From the NCBI GenBank assembly GCA_002687025.1, contig NYZG01000445.1:1-14378 (forward strand): a stretch of DNA of 14,378 nucleotides, in the 5' to 3' direction. This document shows positions 7,609 through 14,305 of the stretch, one piece after another; positions within the stretch are counted from its first letter, which is position 1, and every line of letters starts with the position of its first letter. The notes below the pieces were generated by a model. It saw only the letters and a list, made by a program, of their open reading frames with translations, was not told where the DNA came from and ran no database searches. The DNA comes from Candidatus Poribacteria bacterium. Lineage in GTDB: Bacteria; Poribacteria; WGA-4E; GCA-2687025. The position numbers and the translations under genes were made by a program.

Positions 7609-7614
7609 ATTATA
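7609..7614 (-). promoter_or_regulatory. Consensus -10 box, possible HEAT-gene promoter
   Basis: TATAAT is a perfect -10 hexamer reading toward the HEAT gene, about 228 nt before its ATG. No TTGACA-like hexamer sits 16-18 bp upstream (the DNA there is TCGCGC-like), and there is no extended -10 TG. A start here would give a leader of about 220 nt. An activator-dependent promoter is possible. Confidence 0.3.
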
Positions 7615-7653
7615 TCGTACCGCGCGCTCGTGCGCGAGGCCTTTATACCCGCA

Positions 7654-7670
7654 TACCCCCAGAGGGGGTA
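7654..7670. repeat. Short inverted repeat TACCCCC-AGA-GGGGGTA
   Basis: Perfect 7-bp arms with a 3-nt centre lie about 65 bp past the CDF stop and 40 bp upstream of the TATAAT box. The TACC(C)n...(G)nGGTA layout is reminiscent of operators used by CsoR/RcnR-type metal sensors, but no such regulator is in the window. The other reading is a small hairpin ending the CDF transcript. Confidence 0.4.
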
Positions 7671-7734
7671 AGGCGAATCCATTACGGGTGGTGTCGCGTA
7701 TACCACGGATGTCTGTGGGGTAAACCCGCTGACG

Positions 7735-8766
7735 TCACGGCCGTCGAGGCCAATCGTCGAGCGGATGGTCCCCGCCGATCTCGGTGTGCGCCGGATCGCC
7801 GACCACACGCTCGATGGTCCAGGGATGGTCCACACGCCGCGGCTCCGACCTGACATCACATGCCTCCACGTCGCAGAAGCAACAGCAGTTCGCGTTGCAC
7901 GGGTCCATGTGGACGATGACGTCGCCTTCGGCTTCGATATGCTCGAGCACGGCCGCCTCGACGTCCCTGTGCGCTACGTGCGCGCGGTCGATATCCCAGT
8001 AACGTGGAACCGTCAGGTGTAAGTCCACATACCGCCGATCCCCGGAACGCCACGAGCGCAGGTGATGTATGTCGATCCACTCTGGCGCGCGGGTTGTGTG
8101 GATGACGGCGAGAATGGCCGCGAGGATGTCCTCTTCCGCCTCATCCATCAGGCCGCCAACCGATTGCCGGACGAGTCTGCCACCTGTTATCAGGATGTTC
8201 AGAGCGACCGCGGCCGCCACTAACGGGTCGAGCACTGACCAGCCCGTCAGACGCACCAGCATCAGGCCGACGACGACTCCGAGGCTCGTGTACGAGTCCG
8301 TCAAGACGTGTCGGCCGTCCGCCTCGACGGTGACGGAGGCCGTCGTCCTTCCCGCCCTGACCAGGTAGACGCCCAGGACAAGGTTGACAGTACCGGCGGC
8401 GAGGGTTAGGAGTATGCCGACGCCAAGGCGATTCGGCGGGGCTCCCGACGCCAGCGCCCGAGCGACCTGCGCGACGATGGCGCACGCGGCGAGGATGATG
8501 AGCCCACCCTCGAAGCCCGCGGAGAAGAACTCGATCTTCCCGTGCCCGTACGGGTGCAGGGGATCGGGCGGCTGGGTGCTCTTCACGACGCTGTAGAGGG
8601 CGAACACCGTGGCGACCACGTGCACCACCGATTCGATCGCGTCCGACGCGATGGCCGCGGAACCGGTGAGGTAATACGCGGTCACCTTCGTCGCCAACAT
8701 GACGACACCGACGGCGACGGACAAGCGGATGGCGCGCACCCGGGCGCGCATCACATCGGTGGGCAA
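7735..8766 (-). CDS. Cation diffusion facilitator (CDF) metal transporter with Cys-rich tail
   Basis: CDF proteins are dimeric inner-membrane divalent-metal/proton antiporters that export Zn, Fe, Mn, Co or Cd. The 343-residue protein shows about six membrane helices in residues 12-205. The TM2 segment SDAIESVVH (41-49), the loop HPYGHGKIEFFSAGFEG (71 on) and the TM5 metal site HVLTD (153-157) follow the family. A cytoplasmic domain follows with HHLRSWRSGDRRYVDLHLTV (234 on) and the usual HMDP near 286. Immediately after is an unusual cysteine cluster, PCNANCCCFCDVEAC (289-303), with six Cys, then a hydrophilic tail. Start: TTG at 8766 is chosen because GGGAG (8779-8775) is 8 nt away. ATG at 8751 and GTG at 8817 are in-frame alternatives without a ribosome site. 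It lies 72 nt after the SatA-like gene on the same strand. Confidence 0.88.
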   Translation of the reverse strand: MPTDVMRARVRAIRLSVAVGVVMLATKVTAYYLTGSAAIASDAIESVVHVVATVFALYSVVKSTQPPDPLHPYGHGKIEFFSAGFEGGLIILAACAIVAQVARALASGAPPNRLGVGILLTLAAGTVNLVLGVYLVRAGRTTASVTVEADGRHVLTDSYTSLGVVVGLMLVRLTGWSVLDPLVAAAVALNILITGGRLVRQSVGGLMDEAEEDILAAILAVIHTTRAPEWIDIHHLRSWRSGDRRYVDLHLTVPRYWDIDRAHVAHRDVEAAVLEHIEAEGDVIVHMDPCNANCCCFCDVEACDVRSEPRRVDHPWTIERVVGDPAHTEIGGDHPLDDWPRRP

Positions 8767-8774
8767 TCCGACGA

Positions 8775-8779
8775 CTCCC
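8775..8779 (-). promoter_or_regulatory. GGGAG ribosome site favouring a TTG start for the CDF gene
   Basis: GGGAG on the minus strand is 8 nt before TTG 8766. It is the only good Shine-Dalgarno near the three candidate starts, and would lie inside the coding region if GTG 8817 were used. Confidence 0.45.
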
Positions 8780-8838
8780 TTCGGCCGGCACGCGTCCGTA
8801 CCATGTGTAGCTCGCACGGGCAGGTGTCGGGGCGCCCC

Positions 8839-9426
8839 TCAGAGCGTCAGGTACCAGAGCAGCATCGCCTCTTGCCCCACGCTGGGATGGCCTCGGTAGC
8901 CGTGGCGGTGGATCACCCCAAGCTCGCAGCCCTGGCTCGCGTAGAACCGGCACGCCGGCACGTTGACGTTCTGGGTCTCGATCCTGAGTCGCGCCAGCCC
9001 CTCATTGCGCGCCCAGTCGGCCGCGTGGTCGAGCAGCCGCGCCCCGATGCCCTCTCGCCTCCGCCCTGGGCGCACGCGGATATCCCAGAGCACGGCCTCG
9101 TCTGGACCGTCCGTCTGGACGTGCTGACTCACGCCAACGGCTACCGTGACGCCACCGACCGCCTGGTCGTCGTCCATGGCCAGGAAGATGCCCCACTCCG
9201 TCACGTCCCGGGCGGCGGCCCAGCCGACGACGCCCTCGTCGTCCTCGTCGGCCAACGCGTCGTAGTCCTTGACGTACGGCTTGACGCGCTCTTCCACCAT
9301 CGCGAGACCGGCGAGGCCGTCGTCGCGCGGTTCCACACGGTAGACGGATTCGACCGCAAATGCCGTCGGGATTGCGGCGTAGGCAGGTAGGTCGGACGCG
9401 GTGATGCGGTCTATGCGCAACGCCAT
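8839..9426 (-). CDS. GNAT acetyltransferase, streptothricin-acetyltransferase (SatA)-like
   Basis: The 195-residue GNAT protein has the most recognisable part at its C-terminal half. VLWDIRVRPGRRREGIGARLLDHA contains the acetyl-CoA loop RRREGIG, and RLRIETQNVNVPACRFYASQGC is the motif-B region typical of SatA-type streptothricin acetyltransferases, which end, as here, in a hydrophobic WYL strand. SatA enzymes acetylate the beta-lysine amine of streptothricin. The same pattern is seen in GNATs of unknown substrate, so antibiotic resistance is possible but not shown. ATG 9426 has GGAAG 5 nt upstream and begins right at the domain. An in-frame GTG at 9459 shares a GTGA overlap with the LamG stop (TGA 9458-9456), suggesting translational coupling, and would add 11 residues. 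ATG 9438 is a third option. Confidence 0.82.
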   Translation of the reverse strand: MALRIDRITASDLPAYAAIPTAFAVESVYRVEPRDDGLAGLAMVEERVKPYVKDYDALADEDDEGVVGWAAARDVTEWGIFLAMDDDQAVGGVTVAVGVSQHVQTDGPDEAVLWDIRVRPGRRREGIGARLLDHAADWARNEGLARLRIETQNVNVPACRFYASQGCELGVIHRHGYRGHPSVGQEAMLLWYLTL

Positions 9427-9455
9427 GCGCGCTTCCATTCCACGCGCCCGCGGCT

Positions 9456-10229
9456 TCACCGTCTGAGCGTCGCCCAGAGCGTCGCCACCTTGCCGGCCGG
9501 CGCCACCGACAGCTGCGATCGGGACGCGTAGTTCTGCTCCACCTCTGCGGGCGTGAGGGCGCGGTCGTAGATCCTCACCTCGTCAATGGCGCCGTCGAAG
9601 GTGTTGACCCACCCGTCTTGTCCCAGCAGTACTGGGTCTGGGCTCGTGCTGATCGGCTGCATGGCGACGCGATCGGCTTCGACGGCGTCCAGGTAGCAGA
9701 CGGCGTCGCTGCCGTCGTACGTGCCGGTGACGTGGCGCCACTCGCCGGGCGCGAGTTCCTCTTGCACGGACACCCAGGTCGAAGCGCCCGCGTTGAACTG
9801 GAAGCCCATGAAGCTGCCTGGCGCGTTGTATCTCAGTTGCCACGCCCAACTGCCGCCGGCGATGGCTTTGCATATCGGCCCGGCGTTGGCGCCTCCCTCC
9901 CCGGCGGAGTTTGGCATCATCCACAGTTCGATCGTGAGGGCCTCCGTAAGGTCCAGTCCCTCGTCCGTGCCGCAATGGATGAAGCTGGCGGGTGGGAACT
10001 CCACGCCATCGCCAATCTTGCCCGGCACGATGTTGGGGTCCCCCTGCATCAGCCCGTCGTTGGGCCCAACGACATCCAGCACCGTGTCGCCGTCGATGGC
10101 GTCGTCGTCGAACGTCCAGAAGCTGATGAGGCCCTCCACGACCGCCGGTTGCGCGTGCGCCGAGCCCGTGGCGAACCCGAGTACGAGCACTACGGCCATG
10201 TACGTGTTAGCGATGCGCGCCCGGCTCAT
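9456..10229 (-). CDS. Secreted LamG-domain (concanavalin A-like) protein
   Basis: The 257-residue protein has a clear signal peptide (hydrophobic MAVVLVLGFATGS, cleavage AHA-QP after residue 26). The rest is a single LamG / jellyroll domain: GLISFWTFDDD (33-43) with the following D-V-V-G-P-N-D-G turn, GKIGDGVEF, LTIELWMMP, GEWRHVTGTYDGSDAVCYLDA and the closing FDGAIDEVRIYDRALTPAEVEQNY. LamG domains bind carbohydrate or protein ligands and have no catalytic residues. After the domain comes a short basic tail APAGKVATLWATLRR. Similar tails occur on LamG proteins of uncultured bacteria as far as I recall, so it may be a sorting or anchoring tail, but this is weak. The ATG has a strong GAGGAGG (10243-10237) at 7 nt. 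It lies 80 bp downstream of the first dehydratase and overlaps or abuts the SatA-like gene. Confidence 0.88.
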   Translation of the reverse strand: MSRARIANTYMAVVLVLGFATGSAHAQPAVVEGLISFWTFDDDAIDGDTVLDVVGPNDGLMQGDPNIVPGKIGDGVEFPPASFIHCGTDEGLDLTEALTIELWMMPNSAGEGGANAGPICKAIAGGSWAWQLRYNAPGSFMGFQFNAGASTWVSVQEELAPGEWRHVTGTYDGSDAVCYLDAVEADRVAMQPISTSPDPVLLGQDGWVNTFDGAIDEVRIYDRALTPAEVEQNYASRSQLSVAPAGKVATLWATLRR

Positions 10230-10236
10230 GTGCGTG

Positions 10237-10243
10237 CCTCCTC
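10237..10243 (-). promoter_or_regulatory. Strong Shine-Dalgarno of the LamG gene
   Basis: GAGGAGG at 7 nt from ATG 10229 is among the best ribosome sites in the window, and suggests the LamG protein is made in quantity. Confidence 0.6.
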
Positions 10244-10309
10244 GGTAGTGAACGGCAGCCTCAGTAGTATCTCGGCCACGCCGGGCTCACGCCGCCCGCG
10301 ATGCCGCGC

Positions 10310-11500
10310 CTAGTCAAAGAAGTCAGCATCCTCCTCGGACAGATACTGTCGCGCGGCCGTTTCGTCGAGATCGACTCCCATGCCGGGTCGATCCCACACC
10401 TCGATGTGGCTGTCGACCACGATCGGGTCGGGCAGGCCCGTGACGATGTCGTACCACCACTCGGGTCTTCCCGTGGGGTACTCGAACGCGATGTAGTTCT
10501 GCGGCAGCGTCGCGCACACCTGCACAAGCGCCGCCAAGCCCAACAGGCCGTCGCCCGTGCCGTGCGGCGCCATGAGTATGCCGTGCAGGTCGGCGTATTC
10601 GGTGACCCACTTCAACTCAGCGATGCCGCCGATGTCGCAAGGGTCGGGGCCGATAACGTCCACCGCGCGTTTCTCGATGAGTTCCTGGAAGTTCTGGCGC
10701 AGGTATATCTGCTCGCCGGTGTGGATGGGAGTAGACGTGCTCTGGGTCACGTCGCGATACAGGTCGGGCGACACGTACGGGACGTAGTCGCCCGTCAGCA
10801 TGTCCTCCAGCCACATCACGTTCAGCGGCTCGACGGCCTTCGCGAGCTTGATCGCGTCGGCGACGACCATGCCGGGGCCGCAATCCAGCGCCAACCCCAC
10901 CTCGTCGCCGAGGGCCCCCTTCATCGCCTCGACGCATGCGACGATGTGGTTCATCCCCTTCTCGGTGAGCAACCCCCTGTTGGCGTGGAAGCCGGCAGAC
11001 TGTAGCTCGCCGTAAAACAGGTCCGGGACGGCGCGCGGCATGCCGCTGTGGAACGCGACGCCGTGCTTTATGATCGAGAAGCCCTCAGGCGACTCTTTCA
11101 TCTGCTGCACGTTCTCGGCGTAGCTCTCGGGCGAGCCGTCGCGCATGGGGAAGCGCACGGCGCCGTTGTACACCCGCACCTTGTCCCGCACCTTGCCGCC
11201 GAGAAGCTTGTACACGGGCAGTCCCGCCGCCTTGCCCGCGATGTCCCACAGGGCCATCTCGATGGCGCTGACGGCGCTGCCCCACGGCTTGAAGCCGCCG
11301 ATCCTGCGAATGCCCATCATTACGCGCTCGACGTTAGTCGGGTCGCCGCCCAGGATGTAGGGCTTGTAGAACAGCACGTGTGGCTTGAGGTACGCCTTCG
11401 AGGCCTCGACCTCGCCGTAGCCGGTGACGCCTTCGTCCGTCGTGATGCGCACGACCGGGTTGTTCCCGATCACGGCGCACTTCAGGTCGGTGATCTTCAT
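10310..11500 (-). CDS. Mandelate racemase/enolase-superfamily dehydratase, paralogue 1
   Basis: The 396-residue protein has the capping N-terminal domain (1-115) with SAIEMALWDIAGKAAGLPVYKLLGG (78-102) and the modified TIM barrel. The metal ligands are D206 (LALDCG), E232 (WLEDM) and E263 (HTGEQIY). K145 (IIKHG) sits on the second strand, D286 in GPDPCDIGG, and H313 in APHGTGDG, the usual acid/base region. E339 closes the active site (FEYP). The superfamily abstracts a proton alpha to a carboxylate; most members of this type dehydrate acid sugars (galactonate, mannonate, fuconate and similar) to 2-keto-3-deoxy acids. The D206-C-G lacks the His two residues later that galactonate dehydratase has. 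The ATG 11500 has a purine-rich AGGCGAGG just upstream. It is 33 nt downstream of paralogue 2 and probably in one operon with it and the RraA-like gene. Confidence 0.9.
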   Translation of the reverse strand: MKITDLKCAVIGNNPVVRITTDEGVTGYGEVEASKAYLKPHVLFYKPYILGGDPTNVERVMMGIRRIGGFKPWGSAVSAIEMALWDIAGKAAGLPVYKLLGGKVRDKVRVYNGAVRFPMRDGSPESYAENVQQMKESPEGFSIIKHGVAFHSGMPRAVPDLFYGELQSAGFHANRGLLTEKGMNHIVACVEAMKGALGDEVGLALDCGPGMVVADAIKLAKAVEPLNVMWLEDMLTGDYVPYVSPDLYRDVTQSTSTPIHTGEQIYLRQNFQELIEKRAVDVIGPDPCDIGGIAELKWVTEYADLHGILMAPHGTGDGLLGLAALVQVCATLPQNYIAFEYPTGRPEWWYDIVTGLPDPIVVDSHIEVWDRPGMGVDLDETAARQYLSEEDADFFD

Positions 11501-11533
11501 CGAGCCTCGCCTTTCCTGCCCGCCCGGTCTGGG

Positions 11534-12802
11534 CTAGCTCCACAGACGATCGTGTGAACGCTCGTCGTCCCAGTCGGTCGTGGGCGCAAAGTACTCCGTC
11601 TCGGACGCGTGCAGGTGTTCCTTGATGACGTCGTCGTTCAATTCGATCCCCAGACCTGGCGTGTCCGGGACGTCGATGTAGCCGTCCCGTATGATCGGGT
11701 TCGGGAGGCCCGTGACCATGTCGTCCCACCACGGGCTGTCGACCGAGTGGTTCTCGAGCACGAGGAAGTTCTGCGTCGCCGCGGCGCAGTGGACGCTCGC
11801 CATCGCGGCGATAGGAGTGCCGGCCATGTGAAGGGCCATTGAGATGCCGTGTTCCTCGGCCTCGTCGCCGATTTTCTTGGTCTCCAGTATGCCGCCCGAC
11901 GTGGCGATGTCGGGATGCGCCACCGCGATGCCTCGCGGCTGGTACAGCGGCCGGAAGTCCTCTTTGCAGTAGATGTCCTCGCCCGTGCAGATGGGGGTGT
12001 CGCACGAATTCGAGAGCCGGACGTACTGCTCCGCGAACTGCCAGGGGATCATGTCCTCCAGCCACGCCAGGCAGTACTTGTCCATCGCCTTGGCGATGCG
12101 GATGCAATCCTCGACGCCGATGTGCCCGAAGTGGTCGAGCGCCAAAGGAACCTCGTAACCGATGACGGAACGGACGGTCTCGACGTATTCGCACAGAAGG
12201 CCGATCCCCTTATCCGTCACGCGGATGCCGGTGAACGGGTGCATCATCCCGTGCGTGCGCAGGTGTCCGTCGGGGGCCGCGGTGGTATCGGGTATGTCCC
12301 GGAGCAGGCCGATGCCGACATCCATCTTCAGAAACGTGAAGCCGCGATCCATCCGCTCCTTCAGCTTCGCGCCCATCTCGGTGGCGTCGCGGAGCGTCGG
12401 CGTGTCGGAGTAGCAGCGCACGCGGTCTCGGAACTTGCCCCCCGCGAGCTGATAGCACGGCACGCCGTATGCCTTGCCGGCGAGGTCCATGAGAGCCATC
12501 TCGATCCCGCAGACGCCGCCGCCCTGACGGGCGTGGTGGCCGAACTGCTTGATCTTGCGGAACACGCGATCCACATCGCAGGGGTTCTCGCCCAGTATGC
12601 GGCTCTTGAGCATGAGGGCGAACGTCTTACTCGCGCCGTCGCGCACCTCGCCGAGGCCGTGGATGCCCTGGTTCGTCTCGAGCTTCAGGATCGGGCCGCC
12701 GACCGCGGCCTTCACCAGCCGCATGTCGGTGATCTTCAGGTCAGACGGCCGCGACGCGGTGTTCACGTTGTCCAGCGTTTGCTCGTGTGTGTCTGGGACC
12801 AC
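11534..12802 (-). CDS. Mandelate racemase/enolase-superfamily dehydratase, paralogue 2
   Basis: The 422-residue protein has the same two-domain build as its neighbour. Residues 95-131 share 23 of 37 positions with residues 75-111 of paralogue 1, and both contain a WW..D.VTGLP.PI segment before the C-terminal end. The metal ligands are D223 (LALDHFGH), E249 (WLEDM) and E275 (CTGEDIY). K159-M-D161 is on strand 2, D298 is in AHPDIATSGG, and H325 in LHMAG is the acid/base candidate. E350 is in FLVLENHS. The likely role is syn or anti dehydration of an acid sugar in the cytoplasm; which one cannot be decided by eye. The start is GTG 12802, backed by AGGAG at 12813-12809 six bases away. It adds about 22 residues before the usual beginning (DLKITDMRL). 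It follows the RraA-like gene by 22 nt. Confidence 0.9.
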   Translation of the reverse strand: MVPDTHEQTLDNVNTASRPSDLKITDMRLVKAAVGGPILKLETNQGIHGLGEVRDGASKTFALMLKSRILGENPCDVDRVFRKIKQFGHHARQGGGVCGIEMALMDLAGKAYGVPCYQLAGGKFRDRVRCYSDTPTLRDATEMGAKLKERMDRGFTFLKMDVGIGLLRDIPDTTAAPDGHLRTHGMMHPFTGIRVTDKGIGLLCEYVETVRSVIGYEVPLALDHFGHIGVEDCIRIAKAMDKYCLAWLEDMIPWQFAEQYVRLSNSCDTPICTGEDIYCKEDFRPLYQPRGIAVAHPDIATSGGILETKKIGDEAEEHGISMALHMAGTPIAAMASVHCAAATQNFLVLENHSVDSPWWDDMVTGLPNPIIRDGYIDVPDTPGLGIELNDDVIKEHLHASETEYFAPTTDWDDERSHDRLWS

Positions 12803-12808
12803 CGAAGT

Positions 12809-12813
12809 CTCCT
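12809..12813 (-). promoter_or_regulatory. AGGAG ribosome site fixing a GTG start
   Basis: AGGAG with 6 nt spacing to GTG 12802 decides the start of the second dehydratase. No ATG lies in frame before residue 27. Confidence 0.6.
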
Positions 12814-12824
12814 ACTCGTCGCGA

Positions 12825-13634
12825 TTATTCGGCGCGATTCTTGGACCACTCGGCGAAGGCCGCCTCGATCTCCTCGGACCACTTCCGGTCGATCTCGCCG
12901 GGCGTGTACTTGCCTTCGCGTAGCATCTGATGCCCAAACATGTCCCGCAACGCGACCTCTTCGCCCTTCTCGACGACCTCCTGAGCGAGGTGCGGCGGGA
13001 TGAAGATGACGCCGGTGCGACGACCGAGCACGACGTCACCCGGAAGGCAGGTCGCCTCGCCGATGCGGACGGGGATGTTGATGCCGGTGAGGTCGACGTT
13101 CGAGATCGCCGTCGGGTCGACCCCGCGCACGAACGTCGCGAAGTCTGGGAGGTCGTAGATGCCGTCGAGGTCGCGGATGCCGCCGTCGATGACCATGCCC
13201 GTGCCGGTCTTCGCGTAGATCGAGTTGCCGAGGTTGTCTCCGGCGAACGTGCCATCCTTCACCTTGCCGAACAGGTCGACGACGATACAGTCGTCCTTGA
13301 CCAGCGTGTCGATGACCCAGGAGTTCGTGCCTCCGACTCGGTCGTGCCGTTCGCCGTCGGCGGCGACAGCGGCGTTGAGGTCCGGGCGGGTCGGCGTGTA
13401 CGCGCACGTCACCGCGCGCCCTACGAGCACGCGATCGGGGTGCAGGTTCATCCAGTCGCCTGCGAATTGCCACCGGAAGTCCCCGCCGTTCAGGACGCCC
13501 CAGGCCTGCTCGATGCTGATGTTCTTCATGCGGCGGACGACATCGTCGGACACTCGCGGTCGCCCGTCGGGGAAGCGGTCGCCGTCCCACGTGTGCGTAA
13601 TCGAAAGGATCGTGTCTCTGTCGATGAGGTTCAC
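12825..13634 (-). CDS. RraA-like aldolase / dimethylmenaquinone methyltransferase-fold protein
   Basis: The 269-residue protein carries the RraA signature: GMVIDGGIRDLDGI (146-159), with D150, R154 and D155 at the metal/substrate site, and GDVVLGRRTGVIFIPP (199-214). Many RraA-fold proteins are 4-hydroxy-4-methyl-2-oxoglutarate / oxaloacetate-type aldolases that make pyruvate with a divalent metal. Others regulate RNase E, and many are annotated as demethylmenaquinone methyltransferase-like. It is longer than classical RraA (about 160-230 residues), with an N-terminal part of about 60 residues and a charged C-terminal helix (KYTPGEIDRKWSEEIEAAFAEW). The GTG start at 13634 is chosen because AGGA (13645-13642) is 7 nt away. 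The frame upstream to 13868 is arginine-rich and not protein-like. It is first in a tight series with the two dehydratases. An aldolase acting on their 2-keto-3-deoxy product is inferred from context. Confidence 0.83.
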   Translation of the reverse strand: MNLIDRDTILSITHTWDGDRFPDGRPRVSDDVVRRMKNISIEQAWGVLNGGDFRWQFAGDWMNLHPDRVLVGRAVTCAYTPTRPDLNAAVAADGERHDRVGGTNSWVIDTLVKDDCIVVDLFGKVKDGTFAGDNLGNSIYAKTGTGMVIDGGIRDLDGIYDLPDFATFVRGVDPTAISNVDLTGINIPVRIGEATCLPGDVVLGRRTGVIFIPPHLAQEVVEKGEEVALRDMFGHQMLREGKYTPGEIDRKWSEEIEAAFAEWSKNRAE

Positions 13635-13707
13635 GGTGTGGTCCTGCTCCCATCCTGAAGCGTTGTCGCGTCGGCTTGGCCGCGCCCGGTCCGCGTGGCG
13701 CGGGCGC

Positions 13708-13736
13708 ATTCTAACCGCGTACGGCCGTCGCGTCAC
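13708..13736 (-). promoter_or_regulatory. Candidate promoter of the RraA-dehydratase operon
   Basis: On the minus strand, GTGACG (13736-13731) and TAGAAT (13713-13708) are separated by 17 bp, matching the consensus at 4/6 and 5/6. The start would be near 13701, about 67 nt before GTG 13634. The 248-bp divergent gap also holds a plus-strand candidate for the VOC gene. The match was found by eye. Confidence 0.35.
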
Positions 13737-13815
13737 ACCATCGCACCGCCTCGTCTGGACCGGTCTCGTCGCGCGGCGCTCCAGCCGCGCCGAAGGTCCC
13801 GAGAGCGTCCGACCG

Positions 13816-13844
13816 TTGCGCGCATGTCGTTCCGCCGCTACGAT
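13816..13844 (+). promoter_or_regulatory. Candidate promoter of the VOC-fold gene
   Basis: TTGCGC (13816-13821), a 17-bp spacer and TACGAT (13839-13844) fit a weak sigma70 site. The start near 13851 gives a leader of about 30 nt to ATG 13883. Only three of six bases match the -35 consensus. Confidence 0.3.
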
Positions 13845-13882
13845 GGCGCGCGAACGCCACCGAGCCAACGAGAGGAATCCTC

Positions 13883-14305
13883 ATGCCCGTAGGTGACGGC
13901 AACGCGGTGATACCCGGCTGCGGAACACACCACATCGCGGTCCAGACGCGCGACTGGGACAAGTCGCTCGCGTTCTACACCGAGACGCTTGGAATGACGG
14001 TCGCCGCCGAGTTCGGCTCGCCGAACAGGAAGATCGTCCTGCTCGACACCGGGGACGGCAGCCACATGGAGCTGTTCGAGCCGACCGACAGCAGCCCTAG
14101 CGCCGACGACCCATCGCCCAACGACCCGGTGACGCACTTCGCGCTCGCGACCACCGACACGCGCGCCGCGACGGAAGTGGTCCGCGAGGCCGGATGCGAG
14201 ATAACCGTCGAGCCGACCGATGTCGATCTCGGAGAGATGAGCGTCACGATCTCCTTCTTCAAGGGCCCCAGCGACGAGGTAGTCGAGTTCTTCCAGACGC
14301 ATTAG
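13883..14305 (+). CDS. VOC-superfamily (glyoxalase/bleomycin-resistance/dioxygenase fold) protein
   Basis: The 140-residue protein has two beta-alpha-beta-beta-beta modules. The first begins THHIAVQTRDWDKSLAFYTETLGM (15-38) and ends in SHMELFEP (60-67). The second begins VTHFALATTDTRAATEVV (83-100) and ends in DEVVEFFQ (131-138). Candidate metal ligands are H17, E63, H85 and E135, the four positions used by glyoxalase I and methylmalonyl-CoA epimerase. The family covers glyoxalase, epimerase, dioxygenase and drug-binding proteins, and the reaction cannot be assigned by eye. The ATG has AGAGGA (13871-13876) at 6 nt. It is divergent from the RraA operon and last in the window; the 73 bp after it hold no gene. 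Confidence 0.87.
   Translation: MPVGDGNAVIPGCGTHHIAVQTRDWDKSLAFYTETLGMTVAAEFGSPNRKIVLLDTGDGSHMELFEPTDSSPSADDPSPNDPVTHFALATTDTRAATEVVREAGCEITVEPTDVDLGEMSVTISFFKGPSDEVVEFFQTH

Larger units (their letters stand above)
7382..7734. other. Non-coding gap between CDF and HEAT genes
   Basis: The 353-bp stretch has no convincing gene on either strand. Open frames there are short and composed of arginine/proline-rich shadow sequence. It holds a TATAAT hexamer on the minus strand (7614-7609), a CGCGC-TCGT-GCGCG mini-hairpin (7623-7636), a TACCCCC-AGA-GGGGGTA inverted repeat (7654-7670) and a near-palindrome CCACGGATGTCTGTGG (7703-7718). I see no tRNA-like T-arm, and no riboswitch I can recognise. Confidence 0.6.

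Noticed and set aside
7440..7620. Possible structured RNA or tRNA in the CDF-HEAT gap
   Set aside because: No GTTCRA-type T-arm, acceptor pairing or known riboswitch core could be found on either strand.
7703..7718. Near-palindrome CCACGGATGTCTGTGG just after the CDF stop
   Set aside because: One non-Watson-Crick pair and a 2-nt centre; too short to call a terminator or operator by eye.
11849..13003. Plus-strand open frame of 384 codons opposite the second dehydratase
   Set aside because: It is a mirror of a gene with all enolase-superfamily ligands intact. No ribosome site or recognisable domain.
13635..13868. 78-residue upstream extension of the RraA-like gene
   Set aside because: Arg/Pro-rich sequence over the candidate promoters. 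GTG 13634 with AGGA at 7 nt fits better.
13872..13882. GAGGA-A-TCCTC palindrome over the VOC ribosome site
   Set aside because: A 1-nt centre is too tight to fold as an RNA hairpin, so I do not claim sequestration of the ribosome site.
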